From positions 1,494,501-1,558,500 of the forward strand of contig JANCIK010000005.1 in NCBI GenBank assembly GCA_028532985.1: 64,000 bases of DNA. Reading direction: 5' to 3'. The position numbers and the translations under genes are program-made. Below the pieces are notes generated by a model. That model was not told the DNA's origin. It searched no databases and was given only the letters and a program-made list of their open reading frames with translations. The DNA comes from Stropharia rugosoannulata. Lineage: Eukaryota; Basidiomycota; Agaricomycetes; Agaricales; Strophariaceae. This document shows positions 1-14,039 of this stretch, piece by piece; position 1 is the stretch's first letter, and each line of letters starts with the position of its first letter.

Positions 1-1229
1 ACCTACCTATTACGCAAATCACCCTCCTCCACTTGAACCCAAGTTTTACAATCTGAACAAAGAAGAGATCGAGTTTTTTCAAGGCTTTACTGGTATTAAA
101 GATGAGGATGAATTGAAATTTCACATTTTGGCTGTTCAAGCGAAAGCATACAAGGTGCTATTACCTTTTTTTTCAGCAATAGACAAACTGACAATGACTC
201 ATAACCACTTTTGTTCTACTTATTGATGCAAGATTTACGGCTATCCGTGCATTAGATCGTTCTCCTTCACCAGGTACTATACACTTTAAATGCCAGTAAT
301 CATGTTAGTTTGCTAACGCCGTTGGTAGATTGAAAATAGCCAAGGTGCCTGGATACAAGAATGCATTATCACTTTTAAACCAGCGAGAAAACCCGATCTT
401 CCTGGATGTGGGCTGTTGTTGTGAGTATTGAGTGCCTTTTGTACTTGTACTAAATGTCTAAATGTTCATGGCTCTTTCCCATAAGTTGGCAATGATGTAA
501 GAAAGATTGTACTCGACGGCTGGCCTGTTGAGAACGTGATTGCATCCGATCTGAATCCGGGTACGTTCTGAGCTTTTGCCCACGATACAGCATTTATTCA
601 GTAGGCAACTGATGCAAGGTTTTTGGGACTGTGGACACGAGCTTTTCAAGACCACCCCACAAATATTTCCAGCCGCTTTTGTTGCAGGAAATATCTTCGA
701 CTCGGCCCACCTCGCGCCCTGCGACTCTGCATCGTTGATTGCCATGCGGGACTCGACTTCTGATTCTGCGTCTACGTTGCCTTTGAGGGATTTACAGTCC
801 TTAAATCCTCTTAACAGAAAGGTGTCCGCCATATTCGCAGGAGCCTTCTTTCATCTGTTTAACGAAGAAAATCAGCTTGAAGTGGCGCTCCGCCTGGCTT
901 CACTACTATCGCCTGCGAAAGGATCTGTAATATTTGGACAGCATGGTGGGTTACCTGAGAAGGGCTTTCGTCATGAGCCTATTCGCAACCCGCCAGGTTC
1001 GAATGCTCCATTGCCACCACGTAGTGTGAGAATGTTCTGCCACTCTCCGGAAACCTGGAAAGAATTGTGGATCAAGCAAGTTTTTGGTGGTTTGGATGAC
1101 AAAGGCGCGGAGAGGATTAAGGTGGACGTTGAGCTAGTAGAAAAGGAACGAAAAGATCTTATAGACGGTATTCCTGGAGCAGAAGGCAAGCGGTTTTATT
1201 TGTTGAACTGGTGCATCACAAGACTGTAA
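1..1229 (+). CDS. SAM-dependent methyltransferase, 5'-truncated by window edge (copy 1)
   Basis: Class I SAM methyltransferase of the fungal AusD/Trt5-like family. The start lies outside the window; the reading frame is open from base 2. After joining short introns, the motif I region reads DVGCCFGNDVRKIVLDGWP (SAM-binding loop), followed by FWDCGHELF and a C-terminal FCHSPETW block that ends in CITRL at the TAA stop. The substrate is unknown; family members methylate secondary metabolites or other small molecules. Two close relatives lie at 38.7-41.1 kb on the same strand with the same intron positions, so this is a local gene family. Family assignment is firm; function is inference. Confidence 0.8.
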
Positions 1230-1431
1230 CAAGTAAATTATACGAGCCTATATGAACTTGTCTGACTTGTAAGTCGTGATATATAAAACTTTTATTAGTT
1301 TTTGATCCCGCACAAAAGGAAGCGCCAAATTGAAACCATAAGTCGAATTCGTGAAGTCGTTAAAAGTTTAAATGTATTTGCACTCAACTGAATGATGGGG
1401 TTGTTCCCTTTTAAATATAACCCAAACATTG

Positions 1432-4400
1432 TCAGTCCAGTGTACTCTGTCGATGAGGAGGCTGAGGCGTCTCGTTTCGCATTCCCCTCGTGAGCATCAT
1501 AAGCAGACTCTCGATCCGTGCTTGTCGTTCCTATTTTTCCAGTCAACGAATGACCACATATAAAACAAAAGGGTGACCTGAAGCTCCTTCATTTCTTCTT
1601 TGAGTTTATTGACAGGTAGCTGATTGACTGTGTGCAAAAGCGATTCAATCTGCTTTAGACTTGCCTGAGAGCTAGTTGCGGCATGCGCCAAGGCTTCGGC
1701 GCTTAAAATCGAATGGGCTGAATTGCCGTTTTCTTGTATAATAGGCGTAGGCGGAGCCCCAGTATTGGTCGAGAAGCGTGAGCTGAAAAGGCGAGCTAAT
1801 GGACTAAGATTACTTGATAGACTTGTAGTAACTTCCAACGGGCCTGTGACATCAAGAGGCGCCAGAGAATTTGAGCTCAGAGCTTGCTGCTTTGGTGAGT
1901 TATGCATCGAGCCCTGTTCGTGCCCGTGGGCCATATTACCACCAGGACGACGCATACTCGGAGGACGTCGATTCCGTAATTCGGGCACGGATGACCTCGA
2001 GACACTGCGCCCAGACCTATGCATGTCTTCTCTAGAGTGCATTGACCATAACTGCGGTCCATCGTGTTCGCCATCTGAATCAGCAAAGATGTTGTATTCG
2101 TCTCCGTCAAGTTCAATGTCGAATATTGCACCGTACAGATCATGAGACGGAGATCCTACCAGAGCTTCTACCAGCGGCATATTCTTTATATGTCTCGGAA
2201 GACTATTAAAAAGCGACTGTGCGGCATCTTTGCTGGAAGTACGGAGTTTCTGACCAGAAGCCCAATAGCGCTCGTATGACCCAATAACTATCAACTGCGG
2301 CAAACTAGTTAACTTGATCAAAAAAACGTTAACCGAATGAAGAGCACGAGGAGTCAGGAACCACGAGGCCGGCTTCAAGATGACAAACGCAAGAATATTG
2401 AAAGGCGGCTGATATGAGAAAAGTGCGTCAGACTTGACTCTGGGGAAATTTTCAGTGTCGCCTCATTAGAACGAGTTGAAAGGAGAGTTTACCCTTCTAT
2501 GGTCGCGATTGTGTATTGAAATAGATACTGTTAAACAACTGAGTCAATGCAAATTGAAATAGTGAGACAAAGTGACCTCTTGAGTTGCATTCTGAAAGGG
2601 TGATGAGTCGAACCGTGATATACAAAATTTCTATCAAGAAACTCACTGCGTCAATGCGAGCGACGGTATTGGATAGGATGGAAATCAATACTAATTTGAC
2701 TTTTAGTGAGTGGGCGACACGTCAAAGATGCATATATGCGTACTCGTCAGTAGAAGTGTACCCGACAAAGCGGCGAAAATAGTCATCAAAATTGGCCCAA
2801 AAATTGGGTGAAAGCTTGCCGCTTGAGCAAAACTCAGAGAAATATTGCCAAACCAGATCTGAACCATCAACCAGGCTATCGACTTCAGCGTCCAGATATT
2901 GCGGCCGACGGGACTATCTGTGGCTGAATGTAACCATGTTATCAACTATTTAGCTGTATATCTTGTATGCCACTTACCTAGGGTCCACAGCGTAAATAGA
3001 AGTCCAGAGAAACAAATTGAGGCAATTGCGATGAAGAAGATAAACTGGGATATCATTGCTCGTAATGACCTAAATGGCTAAGCATCAAGCCTTTGATAAT
3101 ATAACTTTTACTTACAAAACAATCATATTGTTGGAAATGGCAAAAAAAGCGAGCCTACGTGACAGTCAAGTTAGATATGCACCCTTGGTGAAGTAACCAA
3201 ACATACCGGGGAAAGAGAATGCATGCACCACATGCCAGTACGTCAAATGCCATGTCCGATGTGGATGCTATAGGTAGGTTATCAATATAGATTTTGATTT
3301 TTCCGGAAAACTAGAAGTATGTATCTTACGATCTTCATTGCTCAGCCCGCTGACTCTCAGCACCAGGAAGGCTAAAAAGACTAAAATAAATGCGAAGTCA
3401 AAGGAGTTCCAAATCTAAATGCTTATATCAATCGTATGCTGGATGATAAGCTGAGTAGACAAGCATACGTTGGCTATATATACTATACGACCAGGTTAGA
3501 CAGCAGTTAGACAGGCAATCGGCACCAGCTGGACTTACTTATCCAACCGTGTTCTGTGGCCGCAGTATATTCCCCAAGGGAGAATGCACTACCCAATACG
3601 ATAAACATCGTCTCCCAGAATGTAACCATATGTTTATTACGACCTACAACGTTAACACTATCAGCTTGCGGTGAGTTCAAAGTTAAGTATAACCCACTGG
3701 CAAGGCATAAGACAAATGCGAGCAAAAGTAGAGCGAAGTTGATGAATTCTAAGTATGCATTATACTTGGGCACGCGAAGACTGCAGAGCGACTACAATCA
3801 GAACACCGGCAATGTAATTCTGTATACATACTCACCGGTAATGGTCTATAAAAGGTTTCTTTGACGGATCGTATATTTCTATGGCTCGTGGCTTGTAATT
3901 GTCTGCCAACACTGAACGCATTGCCGCGACCGAGAACACAACCCTGCCTGAATATATATCGTTGACGACTTGCTGGGTCACCGGAGATGCCAAAAAGTTT
4001 TTGGATTCAGTGGAGATTGCCATCTGTTAAGGGAAGAAGGTTCAACAGTTGAAGACTTTGACTGAGATGTTAACGAACCTCAAGCGCACTTTCCGCCCAA
4101 TCCAAGTCATCGTCGCGTGCATTCAAGACATGCTTCACGTCCTGTATCACTTGAACTGTTGCCCCAGCCAAAGGGTTCCACGAGGTTGTCAGGACTGCAA
4201 CAAGCTGGATGTAATTCGTCGCAAAATAGCTGAGAAGCTTCATGGCCAAGATCTCGCACAAACTGGCACGCGCATACATCACCCCGGAAACAGCCAGTTC
4301 CGTTGCGGCCGCAGCAAGGAAGTAGGATTTGACTACCAAGCAGGCGTAGACAACAGACATGTTTTTGAGACGTGCATATTTATTGACTATAGGCCGTACG

Positions 4401-4741
4401 ATGGAAAAGTTTATGTCCGCGGCAGTTAACTGTCTGGTCAAGCTATAGTTCAGGAATAATTAACTTAGATAATTAACCGGTACTCACTCCCAGCTTAATG
4501 CGCTATCTTCATTGTGTCATATATATGTGTGAAAACCTTCAATGGAGCCTCGAAGAAACATACCGATTGTATTCTAAGAACGTTGTACAAAGCCATTTCG
4601 GTGATTATAGAATATAGAACAATGGAACAACCTTACCGTGACATCGTGCTTGAGAGACGGAATGAGGGGAAAAACTTTGACTAAAGCGAGAGTGTCTGCT
4701 GATGGAGCCAAAAGTAAGGAGGATTGTTGCTCGGGATCCAT
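1432..4741 (-). CDS. YVC1: YVC1-type vacuolar TRP cation channel
   Basis: Fungal TRPY channel; family members release Ca2+ from the vacuole on osmotic or mechanical stimulation. The protein starts MDPEQQSS. It has a cytosolic N-terminal region, then transmembrane segments from about 3.75 kb (KYNAYLEFINFALLLLAF) down to 2.7 kb. The pore-proximal stretch is FHPIFGPILMTIFAALSGTL, followed by ISILSNTVARIDA and the linker FLTPRALHSVNVFLIKLTSL. The C-terminal tail is cytosolic, acidic and Ser-rich. The last intron begins at 1577; joining across it gives ERQARIESLLMMLTRGMRNE, the conserved C-terminal coiled end of the family, with a TGA stop at 1432-1434. About ten introns. Length of roughly 850-900 residues is normal. 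Identification is secure; a few internal exon edges are approximate. Confidence 0.9.
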
Positions 4742-5036
4742 GTTCAAGCTTCGAAGTAGCTTCGAAGGAGCACGACGGGAAGCAGATAAAAGCTCAACGA
4801 GGCATGGCAGCAACAGGGGCGGTGGGTCATGGATTTCCTTTTTGTTCTTCTAAATGACCTAATCAGGAAATCTAGCCTAACTGGGATGAAGAAACCGGCA
4901 TTTGCCAGGGGTGTACAAAGGTCAATGTATGTATATTCTTGGGTCACTCTCGTCCCAATACGAGCTGTCTTGTTCTTCCTGACCCTTAATACACCTTTTC
5001 TTTCTCTGTTTGCTTTCTCTTTTCACGGCATGCGAG

Positions 5037-6692
<1,656 letters not shown>

Positions 6693-7227
6693 TCTAAAAC
6701 TAAACTGATGTAAGTCATTGTGATCACATCTGTCATACATGGTCATTTGACAACCACGACAGGCATTCACCACTCATCACGATTTAACTAACCTTATACC
6801 CGCATAATCTTCTCTAATTGCACCACATTCCAAAGGACGCGGTAACATTAGTAATGAATCATCCATTTTTCTCTTGTTAGTTTCTTTTAATTTTCTTGCA
6901 TTCATTCATTCTTGTCTACATTTCTTTCTCGTTTATTGGATGCCGGATTTTTTTTGCATAGTACCTTTTGGATTGGAATACCCGCGAAAATATCTGGCAC
7001 TGTTAAAGCGCTGTGCGCAATTGCGAGTTGTCGTTGTACTTTACTTTACCCATCACGCCTTTTTTTGTGGAATTACGATTGGCATACTGTACTTTTTATG
7101 ATTCATGAATGCACGGCAGATTTACTTCCAACTCCAAAGGTTGCCCGGCTCCCATATCTAAATTTAGTATCAGTCAGGTATGTACGTATTTGGTGCATAA
7201 CATTGCGGACTCCTTGATCACCAACCC
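6693..7227. other. Intergenic, no gene seen
   Basis: This stretch separates the kinase stop from the macro-domain start and contains both the kinase 3' end and the promoter of the next gene. It is T-rich in places (6865-6965). Short open frames here lack codon structure or recognisable motifs. Confidence 0.6.
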
Positions 7228-8506
7228 ATGTCAACTGAGGATTCTCGCTCATCGCAGTCGCGCTCACCTTCACCGTTCTCTGACTCGGATGCTGGGGACG
7301 ACGAGATGGTCGGGGCAGCAGCATTCTACATAAAACTGACGGATATCAAAACCCTTTCTGCTCTTTACCGTACAGGTGTAATCAAAGCTGCAGAGAAGGC
7401 CCTGCACAAACCGAATTCGAGTCTTCTGGATCGCGTGTCCCTCTTGTATGGCGTCTCTTTGGCTCGAGCTCGCGTTGCGGATATTCATTAAGTATCGTTT
7501 AGTCAAGGCGATATCACACGTCTAGATGTTGACGCTATTGTCAACGCTGCTAATCGTAGCTTGCTTGGTGGGTACTCCTTCTGTCTCGTCAGAATCATCC
7601 GTGCTGATAAGTCGCAACGTGCATACATATAGGTGGCGGCGGAGGTACAAAATCTATTACAATGATGATGACTAACGAAGAATGTTAACTTCTCGGACGA
7701 TTTGAAGTTGATGGAGCCATCCATGCAGCCGCCGGGCGCAAGCTTTTGGAAGAATGTGAGCCAAGGTACTTCCATTACTTCTCACATGAATTAACGACAA
7801 TGTCTCGTAGGTCGTAGCCTCAACGGGTGTCTGACTGGGCAATCGAAGATAACGAAGGGCTATAGACTCCCCGCGTAAGTGGATATATTACCTTTGTCAA
7901 TCATAGCACAGCTTAGGACATGGCTGTATAAGTCGGTATATCATCCACACCGTCGGGCCGATCTACTCTGTTCGCGAGAAAAGCGAGAAAGCAGCAGAAC
8001 TTACCTCTTCTTACAAGACGAGTTTGGAGTTAGCTGTCAAGAATGCAATCAGACATGTTGTGCGTACCTTCGACCCATATCTCTGTACGAACTTATAATT
8101 ACATGACCCATAGGCATTCCCATCCATATCTACGGGCATATACTCATACCCGATTATCGATGCGACACGCATTGCTCTGAATACGGTCAGAACATTCCTA
8201 GAGTCAGAGGAAGCTAGTAAAGTAAGCGAACTATCTCTGAGCTTGTTTTTTCAGTCCTCATCGACCGTCGTAGATCGAAAACGTTGTATTCGTTGTCTGG
8301 AGTGATAAGGATAGGACTGTATACGAGTGCGCTCTTTTCTATCTTCCGAATAGATGTGACCAGCTTTCTGACATAAACTGACATTCAACGACGACAGGAA
8401 ACTAATTCCCGAATACTTGCCTCCGGTGGAGGAATTGCCAAACCAACCAGACAAGGCAACAACGGCTGAAGAAGTACCTAGTGTGGTGGCAGATTCCAAA
8501 GAATGA
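7228..8506 (+). CDS. Macro domain protein (ADP-ribose binding/hydrolase)
   Basis: Macro domains bind ADP-ribose or remove it from proteins. The start MSTEDSRSSQS precedes a Ser-rich acidic leader of about 25 residues. Splicing yields the core GDITRLDVDAIVNAANRSLL, then GGGGVDGAIHAAAGRKLLEE, LNGCLTGQSKITKGYRLPA, IIHTVGPIYS and FPSISTGIYSYP. These are the N-A-A-N, GGGVDGAI and STGIYSYP substrate loops of MacroD-type enzymes. About eight introns, several needing careful acceptor choice (the acceptor before CTCAACGGG avoids a stop). It ends in an acidic Pro-rich tail, VVADSKE. Probably cytosolic or nuclear deacetylation/de-ADP-ribosylation; the exact substrate is unknown. Confidence 0.88.
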
Positions 8507-8962
8507 TACCACAGTTGATTTATCTCTATTGGTATTCTCAGTGACTTGCTGGATGCTGTCGCTTAACCAACTATCATCACTGTATTCTTGCCTGTCACAT
8601 ACTGCTTCTATTTCCGATATTGCTGCAGCTCGAACACGCTTTGAAGATTGAATCAGATACTCATATCACATGCCCTTAAGTTAGTTATAAGGGGATGTGT
8701 CTTCTAAGTGTCACTCTGATTCCTCTTTTACCATAATCACCGGGCCGCCTCCAACTTCTTTCAAGGTTCTTCAGGGTTCTTCATGATCATATGTTTCCTA
8801 CATACATGGGCACTTGCGGTCATTTCAACAGACTTGACTCCCGCGTTGCAGCATGTGAACCGCAGATTCTCCGAACGGTCATTTATGAGGACAATGTCCC
8901 TATAAAAGAATTGATGCATTTTTATCATAACTGCGGGGAGCGTCCTTGCAGGTTTGTAAACA
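8507..8962. other. Intergenic, no gene seen
   Basis: Contains the 3' end of the macro-domain gene and the promoter of the sugar transporter. Short open frames on both strands around 8761-8979 show no motif and overlap each other, so they were not called. Confidence 0.6.
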
Positions 8963-11405
8963 ATGTCCAAGGTCTATAGTGTGTTCATTGCTCTTTTTTC
9001 CTCCCTCGGTATGTTGTGAGGCTTTATTGCACCATTCTTATTAATTACTAAAGAGCAGTATGAATAGGCGCTTTTCTCTTTGGGTAGGTGCATTGGAGAA
9101 CTTCTCGAAGATTCGGAAATCTCAACAGTTCTTTAATTCTTAGATATGATAGGTGGGTAGACCTGCTCCGACTGTTCTTCTCCAGCACTAATGTATTTGA
9201 ATTCTCAGTGGTATAATCTCGTCTGTCATAACGATGACCCATTATATCGACCGGTTTGGTGATAATCCCAATATAAAAGGAGCCATTGTTTCAACATTTA
9301 ATGGTACGATTCAGCTCCATTCTTGGGCCATTATACTCGCTGACAACCAGAGTAAGGGGGTTGTTTCTTCGGTGCTGCTGCAGCTGGGTGGTGAGCAAGA
9401 ATGCATAAAGGTGTCAAGACTACTCAAGTATATTCAACTTTCCGTCAGGGCGAATGACAGTTATGGCAGGAAGAGAACAATCCAGGTATTGAGAAGCACA
9501 TACGCAACAGCTCACCCTAAAACTGACAATGAATGACTAGATTGGATGTCTTTTTGCTTTATGGGGATGCGCCATGCAAACTGGCGCTAGCAACGTGGCA
9601 ACGTTAATAGTTGGGCGAATTGTTTCTGGATTTGCTATTGGGTAAGTTGCAACCCATAGTTTCTTAACTTGTCAGGATGTCTAATATAATTTCAGTGTCT
9701 TGTCAATGACGGTGCCATTATACAATGTACGCTTTATCGTTCCCGGTTGCCCTCTTGCTAAATGGTGTACATAGACGGAAATTGCCCCACCAGATATTCG
9801 TGGCTTCTTGGTGGGATTGAACCAGCAAATGGTTGGACTTGGATTTATCGCTGCCAACTGGGTTGGATATGGTTCACAATTCATTGACTCCGATACTTCA
9901 TGGAGACTTCCTCTTGGGCTACAGGTTTGTTCCATTATATTCTACCTCACGCCCTTTCAATCTTACAATGTATGTACAGATGCTCCCAGCAGGTCTACTC
10001 CTCATCGGGATACAATTCTTGCCGTACAGTCCGGTGAGCCGTTTTTAAGTCGCCCATCAATTTCATCTTACTTTCATACAGAGATGGCTATTGGAGGTCG
10101 GAAGGGACGACGAAGCGCTTGCGGTCGTTCTGCAGCTGCACGGAAGAAATAAAATTACAGCAGAGAAAGAATACAACGAGATGTTTGCATCAATAAAAAC
10201 GAATGTAGCTCTGCGGAGCCGCAAACTGAGCGACTTATGGGCGACCCGCGCCATGGCTCACCGAACACTCGTTGCGGTAGGGGTGCAGGTGTTTTGTCAG
10301 TTTACAGGAATCAATGGTGGTTGTTCTTACTTATACGCGTCTGTGTGGATGCCTAATTCCTGTCATCCAAGTCATCAATTACTATGGCCCATCCATATAC
10401 AATAGCTTGGGCATAATAGGAGGAAAAGCGCTACTCGTACAGGGGTGGGTACTTGCCTGAAAGTATTGGAATATAATATCCTTGATGCCAATTCATTTCA
10501 TAGAATATATGGCGCCGTCGGACCAATTGCTAACTTTTTGTAAGTCGCCAGGTCCGAATGAAATCTTACAAAACTTCTAATCATAATTAATTTAGCTTCA
10601 TCGTATTCATCCTCGATCGTGTAGGACGCAAAAAACCTCTTATGTTTGGAGCTGCCAGCTTTGTGGTTACATTTTCCGTTTTAGCCGCTATTTTGGCAAA
10701 TGACCCTGTTACCGATCCAAGTTCAAGCCCTACCGCTCAGAGGTAACAACTGTTCTTCTCCATTGGGTAACCTCTTATTTAGCTTTCATTAGAGCTGGAA
10801 TTGCGATGATATTCTTAACAAGCATATTTTTTTCTCTAAGCTTTGGTCCCGTTAGCTGGGTTTTGGCTTCCGAAGTAAGTATCCTTAGTTATTGAGACTC
10901 TGTAGGTCAATGAAATCTGATCTTCATTAATTTATTTCTCCTTAGGTCTTTCCCACTAGCACCCGAGCAATTGGTACGAGCGTAGCTACATGCTCTAATT
11001 GGGTAGGCTTAGTTTGGTTGTAAACTGACTCAGAGCTGATTTACTTGACTAGGCATTTAATACGCTTCTTTCACAGGTATGCTTTCCAGGTAATGCGCGA
11101 TTAACCTGACTCATATATGGTTGCAGGTGGCGCCTTTGGGTATTCAAATGGATGGATGGAAGTTTTATATGCTCTTCGTGGCCCTTAATTTTGTGGACTT
11201 CGTTGCGATCTGGATATTTTTCCCAGAAACAAAAGGTCTGTGATACTCATTCCGATAATGATATGGCCACTCAAAGAGAGTGCCTACGATAGGAAGAACC
11301 TTGGAAGAGATGGATGAAGTGTTTGGAGACGCCAAAGTGAAAGTTTCCACAAACAATGAAGTCAAAGCAGATTCAGAGGAAAGAAGTGTCGAAAAGGGCG
11401 TCTAA
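8963..11405 (+). CDS. MFS sugar/hexose transporter
   Basis: Twelve-helix sugar porter of the major facilitator superfamily, acting at the plasma membrane. The start MSKVYSVFIALFSSLG is followed by GGAFLFGYDSGIISSV, which is encoded across a 16-nt exon (9068-9083) and a 9-nt exon (9144-9152). Signature stretches: GRKRTIQ (loop 2-3), GRIVSGFAIGVLSMTVPLYN (sugar-porter signature), PYSPRWLLE, FCQFTGING with VINYY (helix 7, sugar contact), DRVGRKKPL, and PETKGRTLEEMDEVF near the C-terminus. About 500 residues with more than ten introns. It lies just left of the repeat-rich island and reads towards it. Substrate specificity cannot be told from sequence. Confidence 0.9.
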
Positions 11406-11664
11406 ACTATCATGCCAAGCGTTCCAACATGCCACCTAAGACAATCAATCTGCCAAAGATGTATTGCTTATGCTTAATCCTGCCGTAAATAACCCACTTC
11501 CATATTATAACTGGCCCAACTTAGTCAACGCACATACACTTACATATGGACACACTAAGCTGGCTTTTGTTAAGCAATATTGAGGTCTGTAACTTTGCAC
11601 TTTATAGATCTATCGAATATCGGCAGCCTGACTGACCCACGAAACACCCCGTGCCATGCCATGG

Positions 11665-11705
11665 TACCACACCGGTACTTACTGCTTAGTGGACCGGTGT
11701 CTACA
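11665..11705. repeat. Inverted repeat ACACCGGT...ACCGGTGT at the island's left edge
   Basis: Two perfect 8-bp arms, ACACCGGT and ACCGGTGT, flank a spacer of about 17 bases, about 270 bp after the MFS stop. The region 11406-11740 has no gene. The repeat might lie near the left end of the island, but no matching copy was found near the right end. Confidence 0.4.
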
Positions 11706-11756
11706 TGTCACATGTCATAGTACCGCGTGATTGTATCTATAGCTGTTAGGCTCATC

Positions 11757-12833
11757 GCTCCTTAGGAACGCAATTATACTACTAGCATCGTACTTTATGA
11801 ACGTGACTGCCGCGCCACTTCTGCAGACCTGATTATAGCGTTCTTCAGGAACGATGGGATCCGTAATACGGCAATAATATGTGCTTACGGTACAGTGACC
11901 TTTGTGACTACCAGCGCTCGTAGTAGAAATGTTGTAAATACAACATAAATATACCAGTGCTCGTCAGCAGCGTTTCGCATTAAATTGAATATAGTTGGAA
12001 CACAGTATCCCTGAAGAACAAACGAGATCTTGGTTCAGTATGAAAGACATATATTGGCAACCTATGAAGCATGCTGGATTGTTACTTCTCACGACGCATA
12101 GTTCTTGAGGAACACATGATGTCATCTCTCGGCATGAATGGTATACTGGCCATCTGTGAGCATCGTTCCCAAAGCACAAAATAGCACGCCCACTATTTAT
12201 TAGCCAAATGTGCTCGAGGAACGATTCTTTATTACTGCACAGTGTTCCTCAGGGATATATGAGGTATTCGTTCATTATGAACGGCGTCTATTATTATTAG
12301 TCAATCGTGCGTGGGGAACAGTTGTTTCTTCTCACCGCGCTATTCGTTCATTATGAACGGCATATTGACCCTGTGTGCACATCGTTCCAGAAGAACAATC
12401 AACATCTATTTTGCACCTATTAGCCAATTTAATCGAGCGCGAGGAACGATTCTGACATCTTTACCATGCAGCGTTCCTGAGGAACACATAAGGTAATCGT
12501 TCATTAGGAACACCATATGAATATGTGGACATCGTTCCCGAAGAACTATCAACATCTACTTTGCAGCTATTAGCCAATTTAATCGAGCACGAGGAACGAT
12601 TCTGACATCCTTACCATGCAGCGTTCCTGAGGAACACATAAGGTAATTGTTCATTAGGAACACCATATGAAAGCCAAATCGTGCGCGAGGAACGTTCCTG
12701 ATGAACGCAGAAGGCAATCGTTCATCATGAACGGTACATTTACCATATGTGCACATCGTTCCCTAGGAACAATCTACATCTATGCGCATGGGGAACGATT
12801 ATGGCATCTTACCACACAGTGTTCCTGAGGAAC
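11757..12833. repeat. Left cluster of GTTC-N5-GAAC dyads
   Basis: Exact copies begin at 11840, 12101, 12270, 12346, 12384, 12473, 12499, 12534, 12623, 12649, 12694, 12720, 12758 and 12821. Degenerate versions (GTGC-N5-GAAC, GCTC-N5-GAAC) lie between them. The 5-base spacers differ (for example CTGAG, ATTAG, ATTAT, CCGAA, CCTAG) while half-sites and spacing stay fixed. No coding region is supported here. The 12834-13266 stretch beyond it adds copies at 13072 and 13172 ahead of the first island gene. Confidence 0.85.
12381..12675. repeat. Tandem duplication of a unit of about 150 bp
   Basis: Two direct copies start at 12381 and 12531. Each holds ATCGTTCC, a shared stretch TTAGCCAATTTAATCGAGC, then GAGGAACGATTCTGACATC, GCGTTCCTGAGGAACAC and GTTCATTAGGAACACC. 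Identity is high by eye, which suggests recent duplication of a block containing several dyads. Confidence 0.8.
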
Positions 12834-13266
12834 AAATGAGGTCATCGAGGAGTCCTGATACTGTTGCGTGGAAATGGAAATTCCACGCAGCCCCTCCTGC
12901 AGGCTAACTGAGTACATTTCCTGTGCAACTTACCTCTTGAATAAGTAAAAGAATAATGCATTCAGAAGGCTAGGAGCTGTCCAAGGGTGACTGTACAAGT
13001 GCCAAATGGGCGCCTATATTTGTCTAAATATTAATATCTCAGTCAAAAACTGTAGACTAGTGTAGACTTTCGTTCTGAATGAACAATGTGAAGGTGGGCA
13101 CAGCGCAATTCACATCGTTCTGAGTGCACGGTTCATACGTCCAAAGTTTGAATTGCTTAGGACAAACAATCGTTCGAGAGGAACATGGGAAAAGGATGAC
13201 AAAAGCACGCAGATTGGGATAAAGTATACTGATCTACCCACATCTTACCTCCACTCCATTTCATCG

Positions 13267-13864
13267 ATGGCCGACTCAGGCAGCTCCAGCAATTCATCCG
13301 CTTCAATGTCCGGCTCAGACTGCTCTGGTGACGCACCTCTTTGGTACACCAATACCAATAGGCAGAAACACCAGCTCATGGAATTCTTTGAGCAAGAGCT
13401 TTCATCAGTCGATAGGCATTATTCTGCGCCTGAGGCGGATACAGTACTTGGGCTTCTTGTATTACAGGGTATTGCTGCAGAGCTTGTGAGGTCCCATATT
13501 ATAATATTTACAGTAGCTGGCTTACCTTTGTACAGAAGGACCTAGGTTTCAATGTGGCTCACATGGCTCACTCTGTTCAGTTGTACGAGCTTGTCCTACA
13601 TCTCGTTATCAGCGAGGGGGTTGCATTGCGACGTCATAACAACACACACAAGACTTATGCTACTCAGTGTGCGGAGTCGCTCTGGCTACAAGAAATGAGT
13701 GAATATGCTATAAGGCGCTTTGATTGCGTCTATAGGGATGATAGTATGTTGACCTGCTTGTTCATCTTTAGTACATCCTTTCTCACTAATTTACAGCTGA
13801 TTCTAATGTAGTATATCCTATGTTCCCTGATGAATGGCTCAATGAGCCCAATGCCACCTCGTAG
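13267..13864 (+). CDS. Island gene 1: small acidic protein of unknown function
   Basis: Not recognised. The start MADSGSSSNSSA is preferred over an upstream in-frame ATG at 13153 because the upstream stretch is repeat DNA with a dyad (13172-13184). The N-terminus is Ser-rich; the rest has hydrophobic and charged alternation typical of a folded helical domain. Two introns: one opens GTGAGG after GIAAEL, the second closes before DSNVVYPMFPDEWLNEP. The TAG stop is at 13862-13864. About 160 residues. It lies directly right of the left dyad cluster and reads in the same direction as island genes 2-4 and the transposase. Confidence 0.6.
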
Positions 13865-13971
13865 ATAAATTCCTGTAATGTAATGTACTAAGTAGATTGT
13901 TATTGCTCAGTAAAGGATGCACTTCATCCCGTGAACGTATTGCTTACACATTAATTTCCAGGTTCCTCAGG

Positions 13972-13996
13972 AACACCTTTCCAATGGTATATATAT
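13972..13996 (+). promoter_or_regulatory. GTTC-N5-GAAC dyad upstream of a TATA-like box, island gene 2
   Basis: The dyad GTTCCTCAGGAAC (13972-13984) is followed 3 bp later by TATATATATG, about 45 bp before the ATG of island gene 2. The same order, dyad then TATA-like sequence, occurs at three other island genes. Confidence 0.55.
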
Positions 13997-14039
13997 GTGT
14001 CACTTTACAAATTTTATTATCCATTAACGCCACGTCGTT

